Of a stretch of 64,000 nt of DNA, positions 16,890 to 25,192 are shown piece by piece; position 1 is the stretch's first letter, and each line of letters opens with the position of its first letter. The notes below the pieces were generated by a model that saw nothing but the letters and a program-made list of their open reading frames with translations, ran no database searches and was not told the DNA's origin. The position numbers were made by a program, and so were the translations under genes. The DNA lies in NCBI GenBank assembly GCA_021199275.1, contig JAJQIJ010000001.1, forward strand, positions 1 through 64,000. The letters run 5' to 3'. The DNA is from Clostridiales bacterium. GTDB taxonomy: Bacteria; Bacillota; Clostridia; Oscillospirales; Acutalibacteraceae.

Positions 16890-17600
16890 ATGGTTAGTGT
16901 TGCAATTCCCCAAATGGGGCACGATTTATTCAGAAAATATATGAAAAGTAAATATACGAAAAGCCTTAAAGCGGCAGGCGCGCGTGCTGTGTGGGTGGAG
17001 CTTGACAATGTTGACGCGGCTATAAAAGAAACCCTTAAGTGCGACGGGCTGCTGCTGCCCGGCGGGGCAGATATTAACCCGGCGCTTTATAGCCAAAAGC
17101 CCAGTGCTCTTTCGGGCAAGCCCAACGACGTCAGAGACAACGCAGAGCCGAAAATTTTAAGGGCTTTTTTGCAAAGCGAAAAGCCAATTTTGTGCATTTG
17201 CCGCGGCGTGCAAATGCTTAATGTTTACTGCGGCGGCAGCTTGGTGCAGGACATAAAAGCTGTTCAAAAAAGCAACCACTCTGACATTTTGCATAAAAAC
17301 CGCGGCAATCATTATGTTGAACTGCGCGCCGGCACAAAGCTTGCGCAGATATTCACCGGCCGAAAAATAAAGGTAAACAGCCTGCACCACCAGGTTATAG
17401 ACGCTGTTGGTGAAAATCTTATTGTTAACGCCGTAAGCGACGACGGCTATGTTGAAGGTGTGGAAATGCAAAACCACAGCTTTTGCATAGGCGTGCAATG
17501 GCACCCGGAACACATGGCGGGGCAAGTTAAAGAACAGCAAAAACTGTTTTTTGCATTTATCAAAGCATGCGAGGATTATAATGGACAAAGAACTGCTTAA
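16890..17600 (+). CDS. Class I glutamine amidotransferase-like gamma-glutamyl hydrolase (PuuD-like)
   Basis: This 236-residue cytoplasmic enzyme belongs to the peptidase C26 group. It shows GLLLPGGADINPALY, the nucleophile elbow ILCICRGVQMLNVYCGG with the second Cys as nucleophile, VNSLHHQVID, and the His-Glu pair in GVQWHPEHMA. The family cleaves gamma-glutamyl bonds, for example in gamma-glutamyl-GABA. It starts with ATG after GGGGGTAAAAT. Its end overlaps the MarR gene by 20 bp and a dipeptidase follows, so the operon looks made for turnover of small peptides or gamma-glutamyl compounds. The exact substrate is unknown. Confidence 0.88.
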   Translation: MVSVAIPQMGHDLFRKYMKSKYTKSLKAAGARAVWVELDNVDAAIKETLKCDGLLLPGGADINPALYSQKPSALSGKPNDVRDNAEPKILRAFLQSEKPILCICRGVQMLNVYCGGSLVQDIKAVQKSNHSDILHKNRGNHYVELRAGTKLAQIFTGRKIKVNSLHHQVIDAVGENLIVNAVSDDGYVEGVEMQNHSFCIGVQWHPEHMAGQVKEQQKLFFAFIKACEDYNGQRTA

Positions 17601-18048
17601 TGAAGTTGAAGAGTCAATGGAAATATTTTATGCCCTTGTTATGGAAAGCTATGACGACTATTCCAAGTCAAGAGATTACGGAAACGGGCAATTCATGCCA
17701 ATGGCTGAAATTCACACGCTTTCTCTTATTGCGGAAAACGGCGGAATTTTAGTAAGCGACGTTGCAAAAATGTGGAACAGAACGTTGAGCGCAGCGTCTC
17801 AAAACGTAAACAAGCTGGTAAAAAAAGGGCTGGTAAAAAAAGTTAAAGAGCCGGGCAACAATAAGGCCGTGCATTTATATGCAACCGAAAAGGGCTGCGA
17901 ACTTTCAAAAATGCACAGGGAATATGACGACAAAAGCATGTCAAAAGTTGCGTCTGTTCTTTTGCAGCGCCACACTATAGACGAGCTGCGCACGGCGGTC
18001 AGCGTTTTAAAAACCGGCTTAGATTTATATGAAAACGGTGGTTTTTAA
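17581..18048 (+). CDS. MarR-family transcriptional regulator
   Basis: This 155-residue protein has a winged helix-turn-helix at about residues 40-110 (EIHTLSLIAENGGILVSDVA, NKLVKKGLVKKVKEPGNNKA with the wing, then LYATEKG). Helices at both ends would make the dimer. ATG at 17581 is preceded by GCGAGGATTATA; an upstream TTG would lack a binding site. The gene overlaps the amidotransferase by 20 bp, and its stop overlaps the dipeptidase start (TAATG). It probably represses its own operon in response to a small ligand, by analogy with other MarR proteins. Confidence 0.88.
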   Translation: MDKELLNEVEESMEIFYALVMESYDDYSKSRDYGNGQFMPMAEIHTLSLIAENGGILVSDVAKMWNRTLSAASQNVNKLVKKGLVKKVKEPGNNKAVHLYATEKGCELSKMHREYDDKSMSKVASVLLQRHTIDELRTAVSVLKTGLDLYENGGF

Positions 18049-18995
18049 TGAAATACATAGATTTGCATGCAGACACCATTACCATGCTTAAGCCGGGCGA
18101 AACGCTTGAAAACAACAAAAGCAAGATGATAAACATTGCCGAACTGAAAAAGGCCGGCTGTTTGATTCAGTGCTTTTCAGCGTTTGTACCCACCGGCTAT
18201 TTTCCGAAAATTTGCAAAAGCCAGCTGACTATGAAAGCCTATGGTGCCATTGTAAAGAAGTTCAACAGAGAAACAGCCGCCAATTCCATGCTTGTCATCA
18301 CCTCTTTTGCAGATGTCATGCGCTGCGCTGCCGGCGCTCAGACAGGCGCAATGTTAACCATTGAAGACGGCGGCGTTCTGGGGCACGATATTTGCAATAT
18401 TAAAAAAGCTTATGACGACGGGGTCAGGCTTATTACATTAACGTGGAATCACCCAAACGCTTTGGGATTTCCAAATTCAAAAAACGCAAATAAAATGCAA
18501 AAGGGCTTAACCGAATATGGCATTGAAGCCGTAAGGGAAATGCAAAGGCTGGGAATAATTGTTGACGTTTCACACCTTAGCGACGGCGGGTTTTGGGACG
18601 TGGCAAAGCACAGCACCCGGCCGTTTGTCGCCAGCCATTCCAACGCCAGAAGCATAACAAACCACCCGCGCAATTTAACAGATGAAATGATTAAAGCCGT
18701 TGCAAACAGCGGCGGAATTATAGGGCTTAATTTTTACGGCAAATTTCTGAATGAGCAAAAAGTCGGCAAAATAAGCGACATGGTTGCCCACGCAAAGCAT
18801 ATATATAAAACCGGCGGGGAAGATGTTTTGGCGCTCGGCAGCGATTTTGACGGCATATCGGGCAAGCTGGAAATAAGCCGCCCCACTGACATTGAAAAGC
18901 TTTACCGTGCGCTGAAAAGTGAAAACATACCGCAGACTGTTATTGACAAAATGTGGAAAGACAACGCATTGCGGCTTTTCAAGGAAACGCTCTAA
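18048..18995 (+). CDS. Membrane dipeptidase-type zinc peptidase (family M19)
   Basis: This 315-residue TIM-barrel metallopeptidase carries DLHADTI (His7 and Asp9 ligands), TIEDGGVLG (bridging Glu), IVDVSHLSDGGF, VASHSNARSI and ALGSDFDGI. Family M19 cleaves dipeptides, including those with D-residues, with two zinc ions. No signal peptide is seen, so it is probably cytoplasmic despite the family name. Translation is coupled to the MarR gene by TAATG. With the gamma-glutamyl hydrolase it suggests scavenging of small peptides. Confidence 0.92.
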   Translation: MKYIDLHADTITMLKPGETLENNKSKMINIAELKKAGCLIQCFSAFVPTGYFPKICKSQLTMKAYGAIVKKFNRETAANSMLVITSFADVMRCAAGAQTGAMLTIEDGGVLGHDICNIKKAYDDGVRLITLTWNHPNALGFPNSKNANKMQKGLTEYGIEAVREMQRLGIIVDVSHLSDGGFWDVAKHSTRPFVASHSNARSITNHPRNLTDEMIKAVANSGGIIGLNFYGKFLNEQKVGKISDMVAHAKHIYKTGGEDVLALGSDFDGISGKLEISRPTDIEKLYRALKSENIPQTVIDKMWKDNALRLFKETL

Positions 18996-19030
18996 ATGCC
19001 GGCGCAAAGGCAGAAAAACGGCATTTGGTA

Positions 19031-19072
19031 AATAAGGGCTTGCCACGTTATTCAACGTGGCAAGCCCTTATT
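19031..19072. repeat. Perfect 19-bp palindrome derived from the intergenic repeat end
   Basis: AATAAGGGCTTGCCACGTT and its exact reverse complement are separated by ATTC. The arms match the terminal part of the 130-bp repeat. It lies between the convergent dipeptidase and PHP genes and may act as a bidirectional transcript end, although no clear T run follows. Confidence 0.85.
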
Positions 19073-19141
19073 GAAACCGGGGCGCCTATTTTGCGATTTG
19101 GCTGGACATTAAAATTCGCAAGCGGCGCCGGTGACGCCATG

Positions 19142-19933
19142 TCAGAATTGTGTTTTTGCGCCCTTGTAATCAGTCAGCTCAATACTGTCAACGGCCTTGA
19201 GCCCAAGCTCTTTCATGTGTTCTTTCATGGCGTCAAGCCTTTTGTCAGTATAAACCCATGGGTGGTGCGCGTCAAGCCCTATTACAACAGGGTTGCCGGT
19301 TTCTTTTACAAGGCGCCAAAAAACGTCGTTTGGGTATTGCCTGTTGTCATAATAGCCGTAAAAATTATATTCAAGCGGAATTTCAAGCTTTTTAAGTTCG
19401 TTTAACATGTAAGTCATCTGCTGAACATAAAGCTCTTGGCTGCCTGTGAAATTAATTAAATCAGGGTGGCAGACATAGGTGAAAGCGCCCGATTTGGCGC
19501 CGTCTGTAATCTGGCGCACATATTTGCGCAAAACGCCGCTGTCGTCTGTGGCGCTGCCGGTGTATTTTGCAAAGCTTTCATATTCATTGTCTGTGTAATG
19601 CTGGGCAAGAATGATAAAATCATATTTGAAAGTGCGCAGGTATTCAAGCTCTTTTTCAACAAGATTAGGATACCATTCAACTTCAAAGCCAAGCTTTATG
19701 TCAATTTTATCGCTGTATTTTTGCTTTAAAAAGCTAACGCTTTGGGCATAATCAGACGCCATGTCGTAATCAACCCTAAACGTGCTTTTGTGCCCCGTCG
19801 GAAAAATGTAAGGCGCATGGTCTGAAAAGCCAATCATTTGATAGCCTGCTGCTATTGCGCTTTTTACATATTCTTCATCTGCGCCGTCTGCATGGTGGCA
19901 GCGGTATGTGTGCGTGTGCAAATTAAATTTCAT
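19142..19933 (-). CDS. PHP-domain histidinol-phosphatase-type phosphoesterase
   Basis: This 263-residue PHP enzyme shows LHTHTYRCHHADG at the N-terminus, GFSDHAPY, GFEVEWYP, VCHPDLINF and GLDAHHPW. These supply the His, Asp and Glu ligands of a three-metal centre. HisK/HisJ-type members dephosphorylate histidinol phosphate, but no other his gene is nearby, so the substrate may differ. GGGGTAAAAA precedes the ATG. It is convergent with the dipeptidase gene. Confidence 0.85.
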   Translation of the reverse strand: MKFNLHTHTYRCHHADGADEEYVKSAIAAGYQMIGFSDHAPYIFPTGHKSTFRVDYDMASDYAQSVSFLKQKYSDKIDIKLGFEVEWYPNLVEKELEYLRTFKYDFIILAQHYTDNEYESFAKYTGSATDDSGVLRKYVRQITDGAKSGAFTYVCHPDLINFTGSQELYVQQMTYMLNELKKLEIPLEYNFYGYYDNRQYPNDVFWRLVKETGNPVVIGLDAHHPWVYTDKRLDAMKEHMKELGLKAVDSIELTDYKGAKTQF

Positions 19934-20003
19934 TTTTTACCCCAAAATCAATTTGTTAAATGTAATTTTATTGAAATATTAATGCGCCAAGCCGGCAGTT
20001 CAC

Positions 20004-21486
20004 TTAATTACCGCCGGCGGTGACTTCAATGCCTTTTTCGGCGCGCTGCTGTTCAAGCTCGCGTGTGATTTTTTCTTTCTTTTCACCCACAAGGTCATAA
20101 AACAGCATGGGTATTACAGACACAAGCAAAGATATTGCCGGAATAAGCGACACCAGGCTGAACATGCCTGTTCTGACTGCCGAAGTCATTTCAAGCGGGT
20201 TGGCGGTTACGTCTGCGTTTATGCTTGCAACGTCAAGATTTACAATCATATACATAAGCACTATAAACGACGTTGATATTGCATTGCCAAGCTTTGTTAC
20301 AAAGCTTTGTATTGCGCTGCCCATGCCTGTCAGGCGCTTGCCTGTTTTCCATTCCATATAATCAAGGCAGTCGCCCACCATGGCAAATGCGCAAACATTT
20401 ATTGCGCCGCACGGAATGCACGAAATTACCAGCAGCGGCACGCATGCCCAAAAATGTTCATAACCAACAAACCACATTGCCATTGACGCCGCAAAGCCAA
20501 GCAGAGACGACGCTATTACAATTTGCTTATAATTAAATTTTTTAAACAGCAGCGGCATAATAAGCATTGTGCCGAACATGCCGGCAGCGGTGGCCACGGC
20601 AAATATTGTTGACACCAAGCTTATGTTTGACTGCAGCGCGGCTTCTCTTTCGGAAAGAGACAGCCCCGTCAAATCTTTTCCTATATAAAAGCTGTATCTT
20701 GCAACATGCACCGCCCCGGCCTGGTACATATATCTGGCAGCAGACAAAATTCCCATAAGCGCCGTTATAATGAGCGGCTTGCAGCTTAAAATAAGCCCCA
20801 GCGCGCTTTTTTCACCCTTTTTCTTTTTTTGCGGGGCCGGAATATTCACCCTTTCTTTGGCTTTGAAATAAACCCTTATAAACAACAGGTTGCCCAAAAC
20901 CGCACAAATTACCGCAATGGCGGTGTATTTTGTTTTTTCAAGCTCTGTGCCGTAAAGATTGAGCTTTGGCAAAATAAAGCCCAGCAGCATAAAAATAGCC
21001 ATGGGCACTGCAGAGCCAACGCCGTTTGCTGTTCTTGCCTTGCTTATTATGTTTCCGCGTTCGTCAGGGTTTGGGGGTCATGATATTGGGCAGGCTCCAA
21101 AACGGCACGTCAGACGCGGTGTAAATCATGCCCCATGCAACATATGTAACCGCGGCATAAACCATAAGCTGGGCGGCGCTTAAATCAGGGCAGTGGAAAA
21201 GCAATATGGTTAAAATTGCAATGGGCACCGGGGTCATTATAAGATACGGGCGCATTTTGCCGCTTTTCAAATTTGTTTTGTCAACAATATAGCCCATTAT
21301 CGGGTCGTTTACAGCGTCCCATATACGCGCCGCAAACATTAAAACAAGCACGAAAACAGACGAAAGCTTCATAACGCTCAAATAAAAGTCTGAAATATAA
21401 GAGCTCATAACGGCGTAAACCATGCCTTGCCCCATTGCGCCAACGGCGTAAGTCAGCCATTCGTTTTTTGAAACGTAATTTTTCAT
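20004..21486 (-). pseudogene. GPH-family sugar:cation symporter (MFS), single-base frameshift
   Basis: Two reading frames encode one transporter. Residues 1-141 (21486-21064) contain the GPH start KNEWLTYAVGAMGQGMVYAV and helices 1-4. The rest (from about 21080 to 20004) has helices 5-12. The break is in a G5 run at 21073-21077 (C5 on the coding strand). Removing one base restores IMTPNPDERGNIISKARTAN, which continues straight into the second frame. The whole would be about 490 residues. GPH members import glycosides, pentoses or hexuronides with a cation. A sequencing or assembly error, a recent inactivation or slippage at the run would all look the same here. AGGGGTG precedes the ATG. Confidence 0.88.
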
Positions 21487-21560
21487 ATAAACACCCCTGT
21501 AAAGCGTTGCGGCTTTGCCACAAAAGCAAAAGCATTGCCCTGCCGGCCGCCGTCATCTTA

Positions 21561-21589
21561 ATTATATAAAATTTCTTTTTATCTTGCAA
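21561..21589 (-). promoter_or_regulatory. SigA-type promoter of the MFS gene
   Basis: On the minus strand, TTGCAA and TATAAT are separated by 17 bp. It lies 75 nt ahead of the start codon. Confidence 0.75.
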
Positions 21590-21692
21590 CATATTTATCC
21601 GGCGCGGCAAATTGCAAAAATAAAGCCGATTTCGCTTTATGTGCGAAACCAGCTTGCGGCGCAGTTTTAATTTGCGGTATTTCGCCGTGCAT

Positions 21693-21938
21693 TTATTGCG
21701 CGGCGAATTTTTGCTTTACGGTGTTTATTTTGCTTTGCTGCACGGCTTCGTCAGTATACCAGCCCTTGGCAGACATTTTTTTGTAAATAGAGTCCTGCAT
21801 GCAAAGCGAATTGTTAAGCGCGGTTTTAAATGTTTCATGCACATTTGCAGTAGACGATTCTATAGAGCCGTGCATATACAGGTCGCACACGCCTTTTTCC
21901 AGCAGCAAAATGTCCTGCATTAAATTTTTGTCTTCCAT
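21693..21938 (-). CDS. CotF-like spore coat protein
   Basis: This 81-residue protein resembles the CotF domain: MEDKNLMQDILLLEKGVCDL followed by YMHGSIESSTANVHETFKTALNNSL. CotF-like proteins are four-helix ferritin-like bundle proteins of the spore coat. AAAGGGGTAAAAT precedes the ATG. A second small gene of related type lies immediately upstream, 13 nt away, so the pair is probably co-transcribed during sporulation. No clear SigK or SigE promoter was identified. Confidence 0.75.
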   Translation of the reverse strand: MEDKNLMQDILLLEKGVCDLYMHGSIESSTANVHETFKTALNNSLCMQDSIYKKMSAKGWYTDEAVQQSKINTVKQKFAAQ

Positions 21939-21951
21939 AATTTTACCCCTT

Positions 21952-22128
21952 TCAGCCCAGCAGTGAATACAGGCTTTTAAATGTTTCGTTGTGCTTTGTG
22001 CTCATTTCCTGCACACAGTTTTTCAGCTCTCCGTCTTGAATGCAGTTTATGGTTTCGCTGCATTTTTGCTTGAAATATGCTTCGTGATTGAGCGCGTCCT
22101 CAATATAAAGCAGTTCCTTTTCAGTCAA
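21952..22128 (-). CDS. Small coat-associated protein (CotF-type fragment), 58 residues
   Basis: A start TTG at 22128 follows a perfect GGAGG at 8 nt spacing. The frame encodes 58 residues beginning MTEKELLYIEDALNHEAYFK and ending near TFKSLYSLLG. The helix pattern, with EDALNHEAYFKQKC and TKHNETFKSL, is typical of the small proteins that accompany CotF. Its length and tight spacing to the CotF-like gene (13 nt) support translation. The function is not known beyond this association. Confidence 0.7.
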   Translation of the reverse strand: MTEKELLYIEDALNHEAYFKQKCSETINCIQDGELKNCVQEMSTKHNETFKSLYSLLG

Positions 22129-22305
22129 TCAAGTCACCTCCGTCAGTAATATTCTGTAAATAAAATGGCAAATTATTCATCTGTTTAATTAAAAGTCTTG
22201 CGTTTTGCACAGAATTTTTCTGCCATGAATTTTGCGCGGCTTTTGTCCGTGCCGGCAAGAGCAGCAAAAAAAGCCAAGAAAAAAGCACCTGTTTGGCTTG
22301 CATGC

Positions 22306-22334
22306 TTGCAAAACAATATAAAAAATGGTAAAAT
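22306..22334 (+). promoter_or_regulatory. SigA-type promoter of the aminotransferase gene
   Basis: TTGCAA and TAAAAT are separated by 17 bp, 30 nt before the start codon. Confidence 0.65.
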
Positions 22335-22364
22335 GAATTCAAATTATTTTGAGAGGACATTGAA

Positions 22365-23630
22365 ATGACAAAATATTGTGATTTTACAAAGGCACAACTT
22401 GAAAGCGAGCTTGCGGCGCTGCAATCAAGATACGGCGAATTTTGCGCAAAAAATTTAAAGCTTGACATGAGCAGGGGCAAGCCGTGCACGCAGCAGCTTG
22501 ATTTGTCTTTGGCGCTTAATGACTGCCACAATTATGTTTCAGACGGCTTTGATGTAAGAAATTACGGCCTGCTTGACGGAATACCGGCATGCAAAAAGCT
22601 GTTTGCAGAACTCCTTGGGGTTGGCGAACAAAATATTATTATAGGCCCCAATTCAAGCCTTACCCTTATGTTTGACTATATAAGTCAGTGCTTTACGCAC
22701 GGCGCGGGCAGCACACCGTGGTGCAAGCTGCCAAAAGTGAAATTTCTGTGCCCGGTTCCGGGGTATGACAGGCATTTCACCATTCTTGAATATTTCGGAA
22801 TTGAAATGATTAATGTGCCAATGACTCAGTCGGGGCCTGACATGGCGGCGGTGGAAGAATATGTTAAAGACAGCGCTGTGCAAGGCATGTTCTGCGTGCC
22901 CAAATATTCAAACCCGCAGGGCATAACATACAGCGACAGCGTGGTAAGAAAAATAGCGGCGCTTAAACCGGCGGCAGCTGATTTCCGCGTTATATGGGAC
23001 AATGCATATATAGTGCACGACCTTGCAGACGAGCCTGACGCACTTTTGAATATATTTGACGTTTTACCCGAATACGGTAATGAAGATATGGTTGTTGAAG
23101 TTTGTTCAACATCAAAAATTACGTTTCCGGGCGCCGGTGTTTCAGCCATTGCGGCAAGCGCCAATAATATTGCCATGATTAAAAAGCGCCTTGGGGCGCA
23201 GACCATAAGCTATGACAAAATGAACCAGCAGCGCCATGCCGAATTTTTCAAAAACGCCGCTGCTGTAAAACAGCATATGAAAAAGCACGCAGCTATTATA
23301 AAGCCAAAGTTTGACATTGTGGCAACGCGCCTTGAAAAAGAGCTTGGCACCCTTGGCATTGCAGAGTGGTCTGTGCCGAACGGCGGCTATTTCATAAGTC
23401 TTGACGTAATGCCCGGCACCGCGGGGCAGGTGGGCAGGCTTTGCAAAGAGGCGGGCGTTGTGCTTACAAGCGTGGGCGCAACATTCCCTTACGGCAAAGA
23501 CCCTGACGATAAAAACATAAGAATAGCCCCGACATACCCGCCCGAAGCTGAGCTTGCGGCGGCTGCTGAAATTCTGTGCATTGCCGTGCGCATTGCAGCG
23601 TGTGAAAAACTTCTTGAAAATGCAAAATAA
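22365..23630 (+). CDS. Class I/II aminotransferase of the MocR-like aspartate aminotransferase type
   Basis: This 421-residue PLP enzyme shows DMSRGKPCTQQLDLS near the N-terminus, N183 in YSNPQG, WDNAY with D212 and Y215, and the PLP lysine K251 in CSTSKITFPGAG. The start and the pattern around DMSRGKP are those of the group often annotated as Aminotran_MocR or aspartate aminotransferase. No winged helix is present, so it is an enzyme and not a regulator. The binding site is GAGAGG. The downstream exporter gene overlaps its end by 11 bp, hinting that the exporter handles a product or precursor of the reaction. Confidence 0.88.
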   Translation: MTKYCDFTKAQLESELAALQSRYGEFCAKNLKLDMSRGKPCTQQLDLSLALNDCHNYVSDGFDVRNYGLLDGIPACKKLFAELLGVGEQNIIIGPNSSLTLMFDYISQCFTHGAGSTPWCKLPKVKFLCPVPGYDRHFTILEYFGIEMINVPMTQSGPDMAAVEEYVKDSAVQGMFCVPKYSNPQGITYSDSVVRKIAALKPAAADFRVIWDNAYIVHDLADEPDALLNIFDVLPEYGNEDMVVEVCSTSKITFPGAGVSAIAASANNIAMIKKRLGAQTISYDKMNQQRHAEFFKNAAAVKQHMKKHAAIIKPKFDIVATRLEKELGTLGIAEWSVPNGGYFISLDVMPGTAGQVGRLCKEAGVVLTSVGATFPYGKDPDDKNIRIAPTYPPEAELAAAAEILCIAVRIAACEKLLENAK

Positions 23631-24507
23631 ACCTTTAAGCAGAAAAACAAAGGGCGTTATTTTTATTGTGCTGTCTGCCGTTTCGTTTACCGGCATGAAC
23701 ACATTTGTGCGCCTTGCGGGCGATGTGCCCACGGTGCAGAAAATGTTTTTCAGAAACCTTGTTGCAATGCTGTTTGCCTTTGTGTGGATTGTCGCTTCAG
23801 GGGAAAGTCTTAAAATTGCGCCTAAAACACTGAAATTTCATATTATAAGGTCTGTTTCCGGCCTTGTGGGCGTGTTCGGAAACTTTTATGCGCTTGATAA
23901 AATTGAACTTTCAAATGCGTCTATTTTAAATAAAATGAGCCCGTTTTTTGCGCTTGTCTTTTCTGCAATATTTTTAAAGGAAAAGGTAAAGCCAAAGCAG
24001 GCGGCAGCCATTGCCATTGCTTTTGCGGGCGCGCTGCTGATTATAAAGCCAAGCTTTTCAAATGTTAATTTTTTGGCGTCAGCCGCCGGGCTTATGGGCG
24101 GCGCCTGCGCCGGCGGGGCTTACACATGTGTTCGCAAGCTGGGCATTCTGGGCGAAAATTCAAAGCTTACCGTGCTGTTTTTTTCTGCGTTTTCCTGCGC
24201 TGTCACCGCGCCTTATTTGATTTTTAATTTCAGCCATATGGCTCTGATGCAATGGCTATATCTTATTTTGGCGGGTGTGTGCGCGGCTTTCGGGCAGTTT
24301 ACAATTACGGCTGCATATACGTTTGCCCCCAGCAGGGAAATTTCTGTTTATGATTATTCGCAGGTGCTTTTTGCCGCCGTTACGGGCTATTTCCTGTTTG
24401 GCGAGCTGCCTGATTTATGGTCTTTTGCGGGCTATATTATAATCTGCTCTATGGCTGTTTGGATGTTTTTTTACAACAACAAGCCCCGCCACAGTGAAAA
24501 AGCTTAA
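23620..24507 (+). CDS. EamA/DMT-superfamily exporter
   Basis: This 295-residue protein has ten transmembrane helices and two EamA repeats (residues about 10-140 and 150-290). The first repeat holds NASILNKMSPFFALVFSAIF, typical of metabolite or amino acid exporters. ATG at 23620 lies inside the end of the aminotransferase gene; no strong binding site precedes it, so coupling to the upstream gene is likely. A longer in-frame start at 23554 would overlap by 77 bp and is less likely. The substrate is unknown. Confidence 0.85.
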   Translation: MQNKPLSRKTKGVIFIVLSAVSFTGMNTFVRLAGDVPTVQKMFFRNLVAMLFAFVWIVASGESLKIAPKTLKFHIIRSVSGLVGVFGNFYALDKIELSNASILNKMSPFFALVFSAIFLKEKVKPKQAAAIAIAFAGALLIIKPSFSNVNFLASAAGLMGGACAGGAYTCVRKLGILGENSKLTVLFFSAFSCAVTAPYLIFNFSHMALMQWLYLILAGVCAAFGQFTITAAYTFAPSREISVYDYSQVLFAAVTGYFLFGELPDLWSFAGYIIICSMAVWMFFYNNKPRHSEKA

Positions 24508-24547
24508 GCAATCTTTTCACAAAAAACAGTTTGTAAAGTAAAAATAC

Positions 24548-24576
24548 TTGCATTATTCTATATGTTGTGTTACAAT
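24548..24576 (+). promoter_or_regulatory. SigA-type promoter of nrdR
   Basis: TTGCAT and TACAAT are separated by 17 bp, 46 nt before the start codon. Confidence 0.7.
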
Positions 24577-24622
24577 ACAAAAAACAGCAGAAACCCCAAT
24601 ATGTCGAAAGGGGACTTTAACA

Positions 24623-25066
24623 ATGAAATGCCCGTTTTGCGGTTGCCCTGAAAGCAAAGTTATTGATTCGCGCCCTACAGACGAAAATGAAAGAATTCGC
24701 CGCCGCAGGGAATGCGTTGACTGCGCAAAAAGATTTACAACATATGAAATTATTGAAAATGTGCCTATTGTGGTTATTAAAAAAGACAAAAGCCGTGAGG
24801 TTTTTGACCGCAACAAGGTGCTAAAGGGAATGCTGCGCGCATGTGAAAAGCGGCCGATTACCTCAACAGAGCTTGAAAGCGCCATTTCCGAAATAGAGGC
24901 AACGCTGCAAAGCGCCGCTGACAGGGAAGTTACAAGCGTCCACATCGGCGAGCTTATAATGGAAAAGCTCAAGGAAATTGACGAAGTTGCTTATGTTCGC
25001 TTTGCTTCGGTTTATAAAGATTTTAACACGGCTTCGGCATTTGTTGAAGAAATTTCCAAGCTTTAA
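24623..25066 (+). CDS. nrdR: Transcriptional repressor NrdR
   Basis: This 147-residue protein has the NrdR zinc ribbon (C3, C6, C31, C34) and KRFTTYE, followed by an ATP-cone starting [20 protein letters not shown]. NrdR binds NrdR boxes and represses ribonucleotide reductase genes when ATP-cone nucleotides signal enough dNTP. The length fits the family's 150 residues. ATG at 24623 follows GAAAGGGGA. No ribonucleotide reductase gene lies in the window. Confidence 0.97.
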   Translation: MKCPFCGCPESKVIDSRPTDENERIRRRRECVDCAKRFTTYEIIENVPIVVIKKDKSREVFDRNKVLKGMLRACEKRPITSTELESAISEIEATLQSAADREVTSVHIGELIMEKLKEIDEVAYVRFASVYKDFNTASAFVEEISKL

Positions 25067-25154
25067 ATATAACTTAGGGGGAAACGCCACAGCTGTTCAT
25101 CGCGGCAGTTTTTAAAATGCGGCGGCTTATTTTGCGCCGAATAATTTAATATGC

Positions 25155-25191
25155 AAAAAATGCGAAAGGCAAGCCCTTTCGCATTTTTTTG
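25155..25191. terminator. Bidirectional terminator between nrdR and the GT4 gene
   Basis: AAAAAATGCGAAAGG and CCTTTCGCATTTTTT form a perfect 15-bp stem with a 5-nt loop. T runs occur on both strands, serving the convergent nrdR and glycosyltransferase genes. A short stretch ATAACTTAGGGGG at 25070-25082, which resembles the repeat's end, is upstream. Confidence 0.9.
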
Positions 25192-25192
25192 T

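Noticed and set aside
21060..21066. TGA in the MFS gene as a recoded selenocysteine codon
   Set aside because: The two halves are in different frames and a single base change restores the family sequence without using the TGA.
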